Assembly (NCBI RefSeq): GCF_023701945.1
Contig: NZ_JABAEF010000003.1
Span: 1-64,000, forward strand
Length of the DNA stretch: 64,000 nt
Reading direction: 5' to 3'
DNA from: Rhizobium sp. CG5
GTDB lineage: Bacteria > Pseudomonadota > Alphaproteobacteria > Rhizobiales > Rhizobiaceae
A model generated the notes under the pieces. It saw only the letters and a program-made list of their open reading frames with translations. It made no database searches and had not been told where the DNA came from. Position numbers and translations under genes: made by a program. Shown in pieces: positions 43,161-52,571 of the stretch; position 1 is the first letter of the stretch, and each line of letters starts with the position of its first letter.

Positions 43161-43910
43161 ATGGCAGACAAACCCTCGGTCATTCGCGAGACCGACGACG
43201 AGGCGCGCGGGCTGGCCCGCCGCCTGTTGCGCGGCGCGCGCTTCGTGGCGCTCGCCGTGCTCGATCCTGAGACCGGCTTTCCCAGCGTCAGCCGCGTGCT
43301 GATCGGCACCGATTGGGATGGCGCCCCCGTCATCCTCGTCTCGGCGCTCTCGGCCCATACCAGGGCGCTTGAAGCGGACGCCCGCGTCTCGCTCTTGGCC
43401 GGCGAGCCCGCCAAGGGCGATCCGCTTGCCCATCCCCGTCTCACCCTGCACTGTCTCGGCAGCCGGATCGCCCGCGACGGTCCGGACCATGCCCGGCTGC
43501 GCGACCGTTTCATCGCCCGTCACCCCAAGGCAAAACTCTATATCGATTTTGCCGATTTCGGCTTCTTCCGGCTGGAGCCGCAGTCGGCCAGCCTCAACGG
43601 CGGCTTCGGCAAGGCCTATCATCTGCCCGGATCGGACTTCCTGATTCGCCTCGGCGGTCTTCAGGATTACCCCGGGCAGGAGGGCGGCCTACTGCAAGAA
43701 TTAGGGGTGCGGTTTCCCGATCTGGCGGGGCGGCTGGCCTATACCCATTGCGGGGCAAAAGCAGGAAAATGGCGGCTTTGTGGCGTGGATATGGCGGGAA
43801 TTGACCTCGCCAGCGGTGATTTACTGCTGCGTTACGAGTTCAAGACCCCCATTGCGACAATAAGCGACATGTTTTTAGAGCTCGCTAATTCAGCAAATCC
43901 GGTACCTTAA
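43161..43910 (+). CDS. HugZ/PPOX-type split-barrel protein with a DUF2470-like C-terminus
   Basis: 249 aa. The N-terminal split-barrel (ARFVALAVLDPETGFPSVSRVLIG...) and a C-terminal DUF2470-like region (HCGAKAGKWRLCGVDMAGIDLASGDLLLRYEF) match HugZ-type proteins, some of which degrade heme. Heme use is plausible given the receptor at 24763, but no iron box is seen here. The ATG at 43161 was preferred over the in-frame upstream start at 43131. Its stop is followed directly by a NolR-type box. Confidence 0.8.
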   Translation: MADKPSVIRETDDEARGLARRLLRGARFVALAVLDPETGFPSVSRVLIGTDWDGAPVILVSALSAHTRALEADARVSLLAGEPAKGDPLAHPRLTLHCLGSRIARDGPDHARLRDRFIARHPKAKLYIDFADFGFFRLEPQSASLNGGFGKAYHLPGSDFLIRLGGLQDYPGQEGGLLQELGVRFPDLAGRLAYTHCGAKAGKWRLCGVDMAGIDLASGDLLLRYEFKTPIATISDMFLELANSANPVP

Positions 43911-43911
43911 T

Positions 43912-43927
43912 TTTAGGCATATACAAT
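43912..43927. promoter_or_regulatory. Candidate NolR-binding site
   Basis: TTTAG-N9-AT matches the published NolR consensus (A/T)TTAG-N9-A(T/A). It lies 99 bases upstream of the nolR ATG, consistent with the known autorepression of nolR. The match is short and could occur by chance. Confidence 0.5.
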
Positions 43928-43976
43928 TGTGCTCATCTTGCTACTCTTTCGCAACAGGGTATTTCGAAGATTGCAA

Positions 43977-44005
43977 CGATCGCCTTCCGTAAAGGAAGGT
44001 GATCG
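43977..44005 (+). promoter_or_regulatory. Hairpin just before the nolR ribosome-binding site
   Basis: CGATCGCCTTCC (43977-43988) pairs with GGAAGGTGATCG (43994-44005) with one G-T pair and a five-base loop. The AAAAGGA ribosome site begins about five bases after it, so the structure may influence translation or mRNA stability. Confidence 0.6.
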
Positions 44006-44025
44006 CTTTAAAAGGAAAATGAGAT

Positions 44026-44343
44026 ATGAATACCAAGGCCTTATCAGAGCATTCGAATTCTGCCGCCGGTCTTCTCACGGCCATGGCAAACCCTAAGAGA
44101 TTGATGATCCTGTGCAGCCTCGTCGAAGGCGAAGTACCGGTCGGCGTGCTTGCCTCGCAGGTGGGCCTCAGCCAGTCGGCGCTGTCGCAGCACCTGTCGA
44201 AACTGCGGGCCCAGAAGCTCGTCAAGACGCGCCGCGACGCCCAGACCATTTACTATTCCAGCACCTCGGATTCCGTCATCAAGGTCCTCCAGACGCTGGA
44301 AGGAATTTATTGCCGGACGGATGCCAATAAAACTGCGGCCTGA
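44026..44343 (+). CDS. nolR: NolR-type ArsR-family transcriptional regulator
   Basis: 105 aa. LLTAMANPKRLMILCSL, SQVGLSQSALSQHLSKLRAQKLVKTRRDAQTIYYSS and SVIKVL follow Sinorhizobium NolR almost block for block. NolR represses nodulation genes and many others as a dimer. This copy is somewhat shorter at the N- and C-termini than the S. meliloti protein. AAAAGGA precedes the ATG. No nod genes are in the window; NolR is usually chromosomal. Confidence 0.9.
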   Translation: MNTKALSEHSNSAAGLLTAMANPKRLMILCSLVEGEVPVGVLASQVGLSQSALSQHLSKLRAQKLVKTRRDAQTIYYSSTSDSVIKVLQTLEGIYCRTDANKTAA

Positions 44344-44447
44344 ATGACAACGCTGACATTGGGCAGCGACAAACCAGGACGCCCGGTCATGACGACATCA
44401 AGGCCTCCAGGGCAAAGGCTTTTTCAGCACCTAGCGCTATGACTTTC

Positions 44448-44478
44448 AACCGGCAGATCCTCGATCTGCCGGTTTTGT
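44448..44478 (+). terminator. Strong terminator hairpin downstream of nolR
   Basis: AACCGGCAGATC and GATCTGCCGGTT pair perfectly over 12 bp with a CTC loop, then TTTTGT. It lies 105 bases after the nolR stop. The gap 44344-44722 holds no convincing gene; the 105 bases before the hairpin leave room for a 3'-UTR or small RNA. Confidence 0.8.
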
Positions 44479-44722
44479 CTTGTCCGGTGACCGTCGCGGA
44501 TGTTCATCGGTGCAGCCCAGCCGGTCGTCACAATCAAGGAAGGCCCCAACAGGCTTATGACAGCACATTGGGGCCTCAAGCGGCATGCCGCCGGTCGAAA
44601 TGGCTGACGGACCGAAACTGCCCTTAACGGCAACCCGCCAACACACGGACATCACTGGCATCTCAAACTTGTCTAAAGCTTGATAAAGCCACCGCTAATG
44701 CCATTTTCACGAGTGTTTTCCG

Positions 44723-46699
44723 TCAGCTGCCGACCATGCGATTGTCGTCGCGGCTGAGCACGATCAGCGACGGCCGGGCCGGCATGCCGGCCACGAAATC
44801 CGGCCATAGCGTCCCGGCATCTTCGATCGACGTCGCGTCCTCGTCATCGGCCAGGCGCAGCTCGCCGGGATGCTGGATCGAGATGAACACCGTCTGCCCG
44901 TCCGGCGTAAAGGTCGGCGAGCAGCATTCCGATCCGATCGGCGCCACATAGAACAGCCGCGGCAGGGCGCGGCCCGGTCCTTCCGTATCCATGACGAACA
45001 GCGCATCGGCAATGCCCTGCGGCGGCGGGCCATCGGTGGCAACCCACAGCCGTCCGGCCGGATCGACCGACAGATTATCCGGATCGGTAAACCAGCCGTT
45101 CGCCGAGGTGGCCGGATGATACATCGCCCCCTCTTCCGGCTTGGCCGGATCGCCGCACAGGATGAAGACGTCCCAGCCGAAGCGCTCGGCGGCAAAGTCC
45201 GGTTTGTCGGGCGAACCGGGCGGCACCAGTTCCAGGAGATGGCCGTGCGGGTTGGGACCGCGCGGATTGGCGGCATTGACCTGCTCGGCCTGATCGCCCT
45301 CGCCGGCCGGCAGGCGGTCCTCGTTCTCGGTCATCGCCACATAGAGCTTGCCGGTCTTCGGATGCACGATAAAGCCTTCCGGCGCATCCATCGGCGTGGC
45401 GCCCATCAGGTCGGCGGCCGCCCGCGTGTTGAGCACCACATCGGCCTGGGTCTTGAAACCGGCCTCCGCCGTCAGCGGCCCTTCACCGGCGGTGAGCGGC
45501 AGCCATTCAACCGAACCGTCGCTGCCGAATTTCGCCACCGACAGCGTGCCGTGGTCGAGCAGGTCGCGGTTGGCGGCGCGGTCGCTCGGGTTCCAGGCAT
45601 CGCGAGTCACGAAGCGGTAGAGATATTCGAAATCGTCGTCGTCGCCCATGAACACCACGACGCGACCGTCCGGCGCCACGCAACATTGCGCGCCTTCATG
45701 GGTCATGCGGCCAAGCGCCGTGCGCTTCACCGGCTTGGAGGCCGGATCGAGCGGATCGATCTCGACCACCCAGTCGAAGCGCAGCCATTCGTTCGGCTCG
45801 TCCTCGAAGCGCAAACGCGGCTCAACGCGCCCTGCCCCATAAATATCGTTATCCTCCTCGTCCCAGCCCTGGCGCTCGACCAGCTCCTGGTTGGGCAGGC
45901 TCTTGTAGTCACCGGCAAACACGTCCATCGAGCCTTCCTCGCCCGACAGCAGCGTGCCCCAGGGCGTGATGCCGCCATTGCAGTTGGAGATGGTGCCGAA
46001 CACCGTCTTTCCGGTCGGATCCGCCTTGGTCTTCAAGCGGTCATCGCCGGCCGCCGGCCCCGAAATCGCCATCTCCGTGCTCATGTGGATGCGGCGGTTA
46101 TAGGCGCTGTCCTTGACCACCGCCCATTGCCCGCCGGTCTTGCGCACCTCGACGATGCTGAGGCCCACCGAGGCCATCAGCGCCCGGATCTGGTTGTCGC
46201 TGAGCTTGTCGCGATAGTCCTCGTCGGACAGCCCCGGAAACATCAGGAACGGCGTCGCATATTCGTGGCTGATCAGCATCAACCCGTTGTCGGAGCTGGT
46301 CGATCCCATAGGCAGCGGCAGGAAATGGGTGAAATCGTTGTTGTAGCCGAACTGCCGTTCGGCCGCCTTGCCGTCCAGCGTCAGCGGATCGAAGGCCGGG
46401 CTGTCGGCAAACAGCGCGTCGCCCCAGCGCAGCAGGATCTGGCGGGTATAGCCTTCCGGCCAGTGATCGTCCTTGTCGCGCACCCGGGCCAGCTCGGCAA
46501 ATGTCAGCGTCGTGGTCTCGGTCGTAGCCAGCGCCGGGCGCGGCAGGACAAGTCCGCCGGCCGCCAGGCTGCCGGCGGTGGCCAGCAGGCCCTTCAGCAC
46601 GCTGCGCCGCGCGATGCCTTGTGAGAGAATTTCGCCGTATGTTTCTGCAAATGCGCGGCGCGGATTGGGTCGCGCCCTGGTCTTCTGACGATCGGACAT
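44723..46699 (-). CDS. phoX: PhoX family phosphatase, Tat-exported
   Basis: 658 aa. The Tat signal RRSVLKG (R31, R32) is followed by a hydrophobic core and ALA cleavage. The mature chain has the PhoX beta-propeller blocks NNDFTHFLPLP, GLMLISHEYATP, GTISNCNGGITPWGT and FTPDGQTVFISIQHPG. Family members are Ca2+/Fe-dependent periplasmic alkaline phosphatases used under phosphate limitation. GGAG precedes the ATG at 46699. I saw no convincing PHO box in the 334-base gap to the divergent aminotransferase gene; that gap (46700-47033) holds no gene. Confidence 0.9.
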   Translation of the reverse strand: MSDRQKTRARPNPRRAFAETYGEILSQGIARRSVLKGLLATAGSLAAGGLVLPRPALATTETTTLTFAELARVRDKDDHWPEGYTRQILLRWGDALFADSPAFDPLTLDGKAAERQFGYNNDFTHFLPLPMGSTSSDNGLMLISHEYATPFLMFPGLSDEDYRDKLSDNQIRALMASVGLSIVEVRKTGGQWAVVKDSAYNRRIHMSTEMAISGPAAGDDRLKTKADPTGKTVFGTISNCNGGITPWGTLLSGEEGSMDVFAGDYKSLPNQELVERQGWDEEDNDIYGAGRVEPRLRFEDEPNEWLRFDWVVEIDPLDPASKPVKRTALGRMTHEGAQCCVAPDGRVVVFMGDDDDFEYLYRFVTRDAWNPSDRAANRDLLDHGTLSVAKFGSDGSVEWLPLTAGEGPLTAEAGFKTQADVVLNTRAAADLMGATPMDAPEGFIVHPKTGKLYVAMTENEDRLPAGEGDQAEQVNAANPRGPNPHGHLLELVPPGSPDKPDFAAERFGWDVFILCGDPAKPEEGAMYHPATSANGWFTDPDNLSVDPAGRLWVATDGPPPQGIADALFVMDTEGPGRALPRLFYVAPIGSECCSPTFTPDGQTVFISIQHPGELRLADDEDATSIEDAGTLWPDFVAGMPARPSLIVLSRDDNRMVGS

Positions 46700-47033
46700 G
46701 GTGTCTCCGGAAAAGGAACGGGTGAAAAGCCTAAAGTCCGGAGCCAATTGTGATCCTCTCTCCGGCGCAACGACTATGCAAAGCCTTCGCGAAACCTTGA
46801 TGACGGCCAAAACCCGCCAACTGCACCATCCACAATGGCCCCCTATACTTGGAGCCCCGCGCCGCTCGACGCCCCCAGGCATCACGCCGCACGATTGACC
46901 CATGACGTTTGCTGATGGCGGGTTGACGCCGGTCGGCGCGCTGATAATTTGACCGCACCGTCAAAAATCCGGCATCATCGCCACCGCATGGGCAATGGCC
47001 GCCCGCCCGCCAAGACCGGCCATGGAGAGCATT

Positions 47034-48362
47034 ATGTCCAACCGCCTGAACACCACCCCCAACGACCTGCGCGCCTTCTGGATGCCGTTTACGGCCAACC
47101 GCCAGTTCAAGAAGGAACCGCGCCTCTTCGTCGGGGCCAAGGATATGCATTACACGACCCATGACGGCCGCCAGGTGCTCGACGGCACCGCCGGCCTCTG
47201 GTGCGTCAATGCCGGTCACTGCCGTCCGCAGATCACCGAGGCGATTGCCAGCCAGGCCGGCGAGCTGGACTATGCCCCCGCCTTCCAGCTCGGCCATCCC
47301 AAGGCGTTTGAGCTTGCCAACCGCCTGGTCGACATCGCCCCCGACGGCCTCGACCACGTCTTCTACACCAATTCCGGCTCCGAATCGGTCGAGACCGCGC
47401 TGAAGATCGCGCTCGCCTACCAGCGCGTGAAGGGCAATGGCAGCCGCTTCCGGCTGATCGGCCGCGAGCGCGGCTATCACGGCGTCAATTTCGGCGGCAT
47501 CTCGGTTGGCGGCATCGTTTCCAACCGAAAGATGTTCGGCACGCTTCTGACCGGCGTCGACCACATGCCGCATACCCACCTGCCCGCCAAGAACGCCTTT
47601 GCCAAGGGTCAGCCGGAGCATGGCGCCGAGCTTGCCGACGAGCTGGAGCGCATCGTCACCCTGCATGACGCCTCAACCATCGCCGCCGTCATCGTCGAGC
47701 CGGTTTCGGGCTCCACCGGCGTGCTGATCCCGCCGAAGGGCTATCTGCAGAAGCTGCGCGACATCTGCACCAAGCACGGCATCCTGCTGATCTTCGACGA
47801 AGTCATCACCGGCTTCGGCCGCCTCGGCGCCCCCTTCGCCTCGCAATATTTCGACGTCAAGCCCGACATCATGGTGACCGCCAAGGGGCTGACCAATGGC
47901 GTCATCCCGATGGGCGCCGTCTTCGTCACGCCGGAAATCCACGATGCCTTCATGACCGGCCCGGAACACATGATCGAGTTCATGCACGGCTATACCTATT
48001 CCGGCAATCCGGTCGCCTCTGCCGCCGCGATCGGCACGCTCAACACCTATCGCGACGAGAACCTGCTGACCCGCGCTAGCGAACTTGCCCCCTACTGGGA
48101 AGAACAGCTGCATTCCTTGCGCGATTGCCCGCATGTCATCGACATCCGCAACCTCGGCCTGATCGGCGCCATCGAGCTTGCCCCGATATCAGGCGAACCG
48201 ACCAAGCGCGCCTTCAACGCCTTCCTGAAGGCCTACGAGAGCGGCCTTTTGATCCGCACCACCGGCGACATCATCGCCCTCTCGCCCCCGCTGATCATCA
48301 CAAAAGACCAGATCGACGAACTGTTCGCCAAGCTGCGGACGGTGCTGGAGGCGAATATCTGA
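47034..48362 (+). CDS. Omega-amino acid:pyruvate aminotransferase (class III)
   Basis: 442 aa. The PLP lysine is K284 in VTAKGLTNG, with IFDEVITGFGRLG before it and HGYTYSGNPVA after. The N-terminus LRAFWMPFTANRQFKKEPRLF and DGTAGLWCVNAGH are typical of beta-alanine/omega-amino acid:pyruvate transaminases. It moves amino groups from beta-alanine or related amines to pyruvate. GGAGAG precedes the ATG at 47034. It is a single gene. Confidence 0.93.
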   Translation: MSNRLNTTPNDLRAFWMPFTANRQFKKEPRLFVGAKDMHYTTHDGRQVLDGTAGLWCVNAGHCRPQITEAIASQAGELDYAPAFQLGHPKAFELANRLVDIAPDGLDHVFYTNSGSESVETALKIALAYQRVKGNGSRFRLIGRERGYHGVNFGGISVGGIVSNRKMFGTLLTGVDHMPHTHLPAKNAFAKGQPEHGAELADELERIVTLHDASTIAAVIVEPVSGSTGVLIPPKGYLQKLRDICTKHGILLIFDEVITGFGRLGAPFASQYFDVKPDIMVTAKGLTNGVIPMGAVFVTPEIHDAFMTGPEHMIEFMHGYTYSGNPVASAAAIGTLNTYRDENLLTRASELAPYWEEQLHSLRDCPHVIDIRNLGLIGAIELAPISGEPTKRAFNAFLKAYESGLLIRTTGDIIALSPPLIITKDQIDELFAKLRTVLEANI

Positions 48363-48408
48363 GGCAGGCCGTCTGGCGGAACGCCTGAAGGCAGCAGCGT
48401 CTCCGCCT

Positions 48409-48522
48409 CCGTCATCCCGGCCTTGCGCCCGGATCCAGCGTGATCAAGTCCTTGATCGCGCAAGACTCTTTCACGGCGCAGACGCGCCGCGGCTGGATCC
48501 CGGCGCAAGGCCGGGATGACGG
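48409..48522. repeat. Palindromic repeat, GTCATCC / GGATCCAGC family
   Basis: CCGTCATCCCGGCCTTGCGC at the left is answered by GCGCAAGGCCGGGATGACGG at the right, with GGATCCAGC/GCTGGATCC inside each. It is a different family from the CTCAAGGGG and GATGAGGGG repeats, and has a sister at 49534-49648. The remainder of the gap 48363-48709 shows no gene. Confidence 0.82.
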
Positions 48523-48709
48523 TGCGTGTGTGGGGAGACGATGCCCGAAGGGCAGATGAGGGGGCCGATGGCGCCGACGCAAACGGCCCCCCTTGCCGCA
48601 AGCCGCCGCCAACCCCATGTTAAAATCATGACAGGGTGACGGTCCGCCGCACCTTCCGCCACAGGGCGCTGAACGCCCGACGCCCGAAAGCTTTCAACAG
48701 GAGACCGCC

Positions 48710-49084
48710 ATGGTTGACCCGGTAGACCGCATCTCGTCCAGCGCCGCCACCACGGCGACGCAGATCGGCACCAGCCTGTCGATCGAATCGGAGGCCGACA
48801 ATGCCTGGGTCGCCGCCCGGCAATCCCGCATGACCGCCGATCTGCTGGCGCTCGCCGCCGAAGCGCACAACGAGGCTCCCCACCCACACCCGGCCGAGGA
48901 CCACGAGCCCGGCGGCGTTCAAGAAGACGGGCACGCCCCGAGCCGGCAGTTCTTCGAGCCGGAGGGCGATGCGCCCGCCGCGGAGCCGGAGCCGGAAGCC
49001 ACCCTGTCGGGCGAAAGCGAGCGCATCGGCAGCGTCAATTTCGACGATGACACGCCGTTCGGCCATCGCGAGGCGATCGTCTGA
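48710..49084 (+). CDS. Small acidic hypothetical protein
   Basis: 124 aa. There is no family I recognise, no signal peptide and no membrane segment. The first half (VDPVDRISSSAATTATQIGTSL) is Ser/Thr/Ala-rich. The second half is disordered-looking and acidic, with His-Pro and Glu-Pro runs (EAPHPHPAEDHEP). AGGAGACCGCC gives a good ribosome site, which is why it is kept as real. Confidence 0.6.
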   Translation: MVDPVDRISSSAATTATQIGTSLSIESEADNAWVAARQSRMTADLLALAAEAHNEAPHPHPAEDHEPGGVQEDGHAPSRQFFEPEGDAPAAEPEPEATLSGESERIGSVNFDDDTPFGHREAIV

Positions 49085-49093
49085 GGGCAAGAG

Positions 49094-49564
49094 TTACGCA
49101 GGTTTTGACAGAAAACCCGTGGCCAGCGCCCGAAACGCGTCGATCGCCTTCGGCAGGACATGTTCAGGATCGTCGCTGGCGGCAATCCACAAGGCGGCAT
49201 TGAGCGCCGCGCCCGCCAGAAGCCGGGCCGCCGCCTCGGCATCGACCGGCTTCATCACCCCTTTGGCGATCAAGTGCTCGACCGCCTGCCGGGTGACCTG
49301 CAGGCAGGCATTCTGGCTTGGCCATTGCGAGGGATCGCCCAGCACCGCCGGTCCGTCAAGCAGCACGATGCGCTGCACGTCCGGATCGAGCGCCATCTCG
49401 ATATAGGCCACCCCTTCCGCCAGCAGCGCCTGCCAATCGTCCTTGGCCTGTTCGCCGACGGCTTGCGCCCGCGCCGCCATCTCCGCGTCGATCTGGTGGA
49501 CGACGGCCGCCAGTAGCCCGCGCCCCCACCCTCCGTCATCCTCGCCCTTGAGGCGAGGATCCAC
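49094..49564 (-). pseudogene. TetR-family regulator remnant, C-terminal domain only
   Basis: About 140 codons encode a typical TetR C-terminal ligand domain (AAVVHQIDAEMAARAQAV...DPDVQRIVLLDGPAVLGDP...AEAAARLLAGAALNAALWIAASDDP). The N-terminal HTH is missing. Upstream the frame runs straight into the repeat at 49534-49648, whose translation (MDPRLKGEDDGG) supplies a false start. The repeat probably inserted into or deleted the 5' part. No HTH-coding frame was found beyond the repeat. Confidence 0.72.
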
Positions 49565-49648
49565 CGGCCTGACCTCCGTCAGGCCGCCACTCTTTTTGTC
49601 AGGCCGAGCGCGCGGCTCTGGATCCTCGCCTCAAGGGCGAGGATGACG
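49534..49648. repeat. Palindromic repeat of the GTCATCC / GGATCC family, at the broken end of the TetR remnant
   Basis: CCGTCATCCTCGCCCTTGAG pairs with CTCAAGGGCGAGGATGACG, and both arms carry GAGGATCC/GGATCCTC. It is the same family as 48409-48522. Confidence 0.8.
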
Positions 49649-49759
49649 ACTGTCGGCCCCGACGCGAAGGCGGTTGGCAGCGAGGGTCCCCAGGGGAAAT
49701 GCACGCACACCAAAGCCCCACCACCACCGCCACCCTTCCCCCTCCACAGCGCCAGCCGC

Positions 49760-49803
49760 GTCCCCTCTCCCCGCGTGGCGGGGAGAGGGCCAGGGTGAGG
49801 GGC
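49760..49803. repeat. RIME-like palindrome
   Basis: CCCTCTCCCCGCGTGGCGGGGAGAGGG is a strong hairpin flanked by GGTGAGGGGC, as in the repeats at 4936, 12737 and 17531. The surrounding gap 49565-50331 holds this element, the end of the previous repeat and the nested hairpin at 50193-50251, but no convincing gene. Confidence 0.7.
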
Positions 49804-50192
49804 ATGGCACGACGCCGCACCGAAGCACGCGTCCAGCGGATTCCCCAACAAAATCAAGCCCGCAACCGCCGCCCCATGCCCCCACGCCGCCGCGGCATTA
49901 AAATCACCCCGTCCCGTCATCGGATACACCGGTTGCGTTGCCGGCGAGGCGGGACCGGTGCCTCGGTGTGCTGCCAAAACGCGGGCAGGATAGCGGGGGC
50001 TGTGTGATGACGGGTCTCCCTCTCGCCGAAAGACGCGGGGCGTGCCTGTGTGGCACCCATGACACGATCGGCAACTGGCTGCTCTAACCGGCAGCCTTTC
50101 GGGACGCGGCGGGTTCTGCCCGTCAGCATCCCCCTGGAAAAGGTGCCTGATCCGCGCAGAGAGACCGACCAAGCACGGCACAAAACACCGAA

Positions 50193-50251
50193 CGGGACAC
50201 GGCTTCGTGTCATATAATTTAAAATCAATCGAGGCATGAAACCGTGTCCCG
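50193..50251. promoter_or_regulatory. Nested, mutually exclusive hairpins around an AT-rich loop
   Basis: CGGGACACGG (50193-50202) is the exact reverse complement of CCGTGTCCCG (50242-50251). The same left arm also contains GACACG (50196-50201), which pairs with CGTGTC at 50206-50211. The 39-base interval is AT-rich and includes TATAATTTAAAAT. It lies about 80 bases upstream of the small Cys-rich gene at 50332. Confidence 0.55.
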
Positions 50252-50331
50252 ACCGACCAGCCCGTGAAGGGCACCCGATCACAGCAAACCACGGAGCGAA
50301 AACCGCCCGCGTGAACGAGAGGGCATGTCCC

Positions 50332-50724
50332 ATGGCCAAATCCGAAATCCCTTCGATCGATCTCAGCGCCATCGATGAGCGCCTCGCCGACCATCACCAG
50401 CGCTTCGCCCGCACGGCGGTCCTCTTGTGGCCGGAGCAGCCTCGATGCGGCTTGCGCAAATGCCGCCGCGACCATTGCTGCACCGGCCCGATGGTCAAGA
50501 GCGAGCGCACCAGCGGTGCCACCGCCGCGCAGAAATTCATGGGCCTGTCCGGCACCGCCGCCGCCCGCCTGCCGCTCTGCGTCGCCATGGCGACCGATTG
50601 GCATTATGAAAACTACCTCAAAGCCCGCCGCCGCCTGCAAGCCATGTTGGCCACCGACCCGACCCTGCACCTGCCCCGTTACGACCGCCAACTGACCGGC
50701 CGGCGGTGGGTTTTGGAGGAGTGA
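50332..50724 (+). CDS. Hypothetical protein with a C-x4-C-x4-CC cluster
   Basis: 130 aa. After a short polar start, residues 30-50 read [20 protein letters not shown] with cysteines 39, 44, 49 and 50. This could bind a metal or Fe-S cluster. The second half is basic and helical ([18 protein letters not shown]). There is no signal peptide. The start at 50332 has GAGGG upstream; the frame is open to 50236 without domain content. The family is not recognised. Confidence 0.65.
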   Translation: MAKSEIPSIDLSAIDERLADHHQRFARTAVLLWPEQPRCGLRKCRRDHCCTGPMVKSERTSGATAAQKFMGLSGTAAARLPLCVAMATDWHYENYLKARRRLQAMLATDPTLHLPRYDRQLTGRRWVLEE

Positions 50725-50818
50725 CACCAAAGCCCGCCAATCGCCGCCGCCGCCCTTCCCCTCGCCCCCCGCCAGCCGCTACAGTGAAATCAACACATGT
50801 CACAACAGGAGTCCCGCC

Positions 50819-52513
50819 ATGAGCACACTCGAGCGCCGCATCGACCAGGGCACCGGCCGTGAGCCGGCCGATCTCGTGCTGACCGGCGGCCGCTTCTTCG
50901 ATCTGGTGACCGGCGAGCTGGTCGCCTCCGACATCGCGCTCTGCGGCGACCGCATTATCGGCACCTGCGAGAGTTATGACGGCGTCGAGGTGATCGACAT
51001 CTCGGGGAAAATCGTCGTGCCGGGCTTCATCGATACCCATCTGCATATCGAAAGCTCGCTGGTCACCCCGCACGAATTCGACCGCTGCGTGCTGCCCTAT
51101 GGCGTGACCACCGTCATCTGCGATCCGCACGAGATCGCCAATGTGCTGGGGGCGGAAGGCATCCAGTTCTTCCTCGACAGCGCCCGCGAGACGATCATGG
51201 ACATCCGCGTCCAGCTCTCCTCCTGCGTGCCGGCCACCCATCTGGAAACCTCCGGCGCCGACCTGCCGATCGACAAGCTGCTGCCGTTCCGCAATCATGA
51301 AAAGGTCATCGGCCTGGCCGAATTCATGAATTTTCCGGGCGTCATCCACAAGGACCCGATCTGCATGGCCAAGCTGGAAGCCTTTCAGGGCGGCCATATC
51401 GACGGTCATGCGCCGCTTTTGTCGGGCCGCGACCTGAACGGCTATCTCTCGGCCGGCATCCGCACCGAGCATGAATCGACCAGTGCCGCGGAGGCCATGG
51501 AAAAGATCCGAAAGGGCATGCATATCCTGGTGCGCGAGGGCTCGGTGTCGAAGGACCTGCACGCCCTGCTGCCGATCATCACCGAGCGCCTGTCACCCTT
51601 TCTGGCGCTCTGCACCGATGACCGCAACCCGCTCGACATCGCCGAACACGGCCATCTCGACTACATGATCCGCACGGCGATTGCGAATGGCGTCGAACCG
51701 CTGGCGATCTACCGTGCCGCCTCGATTTCCGCGGCCCGCGCCTTCGGCCTGCGCGACCGTGGCCTGGTGGCACCCGGCTGGCGGGCCGATCTGGTCGTGC
51801 TCGACAGCCTGGAAAGCTGCAAGGCCGAAATGGTCTTTGCCGGCGGCCGCCGCGTCACCGATGCGCTGTTTGCCAGCCGCAAACCGGTCACCCCGGTCGG
51901 CCTCGACAGCGTCAAGGCGCGGCCGGTGCAGTCGGCCCAGTTCGCCGTGCCGGTCGCCGATGGCGAAACGCCCGTGATGGGCGTGCTGCCGGGAAAAATC
52001 ATCACCGAATACCGCCGCTACCGCCTGCCGGTCTCCGGCAACCAGTCGACGGTCGATCTGACCCGCGACATCATCAAGGTCGCCGTCATCGAGCGCCATG
52101 GCAAGAACGGCAACCACGCCAATGGCTTCGTGCAGGGCTTTGGCCTGAAGAAGGGCGCCATCGCCTCGACCGTCGGCCATGACAGCCACAATATCTGCGT
52201 GGTCGGCGTCAACGAGGACGACATGGCGCTCGCCGCCAACCGCTTGAGCGTGATCAAGGGCGGCTTCGTGGTGGTCGAGGATGGCAAGGTCACCGGAGAA
52301 ATCCCCCTGCCGGTCGCCGGCCTGATGAGCCTGGAGCCCTATGAAAGCGTCCGCGACACCCTGCACGCCCTGCGCAAAGCCGCCTATGCGCTGGGCTCGA
52401 CGCTGGAGGAACCCTTCCTGCAACTCGCCTTCCTGCCGCTGCCCGTCATCCCCCACCTGAAGATCTCCGACAAGGGCATGGTCGATGTCGACAAGTTCAT
52501 GCTGATCGGGTGA
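50819..52513 (+). CDS. ade: Adenine deaminase
   Basis: 564 aa. The metal-binding DTHLHIESS motif is near residue 72. [15 protein letters not shown] and AGIRTEHE are typical of the amidohydrolase-family adenine deaminase. The C-terminal domain has [29 protein letters not shown]. It deaminates adenine to hypoxanthine for purine salvage. ACAGGAGTC precedes the ATG. It is probably transcribed alone; a channel gene follows after 58 bases. Confidence 0.94.
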   Translation: MSTLERRIDQGTGREPADLVLTGGRFFDLVTGELVASDIALCGDRIIGTCESYDGVEVIDISGKIVVPGFIDTHLHIESSLVTPHEFDRCVLPYGVTTVICDPHEIANVLGAEGIQFFLDSARETIMDIRVQLSSCVPATHLETSGADLPIDKLLPFRNHEKVIGLAEFMNFPGVIHKDPICMAKLEAFQGGHIDGHAPLLSGRDLNGYLSAGIRTEHESTSAAEAMEKIRKGMHILVREGSVSKDLHALLPIITERLSPFLALCTDDRNPLDIAEHGHLDYMIRTAIANGVEPLAIYRAASISAARAFGLRDRGLVAPGWRADLVVLDSLESCKAEMVFAGGRRVTDALFASRKPVTPVGLDSVKARPVQSAQFAVPVADGETPVMGVLPGKIITEYRRYRLPVSGNQSTVDLTRDIIKVAVIERHGKNGNHANGFVQGFGLKKGAIASTVGHDSHNICVVGVNEDDMALAANRLSVIKGGFVVVEDGKVTGEIPLPVAGLMSLEPYESVRDTLHALRKAAYALGSTLEEPFLQLAFLPLPVIPHLKISDKGMVDVDKFMLIG

Positions 52514-52571
52514 GAAGCGCACCTTCCCTTGACATTGCCGCCCGCCGCGCCAGATGGTCGGAAATGTTGAC

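Noticed and set aside
44439..44627. Short frame after nolR
   Set aside because: It runs through the strong terminator hairpin, has no ribosome site and no recognisable product.
46700..47033. PHO box upstream of phoX
   Set aside because: No CTGTCAT-like direct repeat was found in this gap, so PhoB control is not claimed.
49579..50730. Long minus-strand frame over the repeat-rich gap
   Set aside because: It spans three non-coding repeats and the antisense of the 50332 gene, without domain character.
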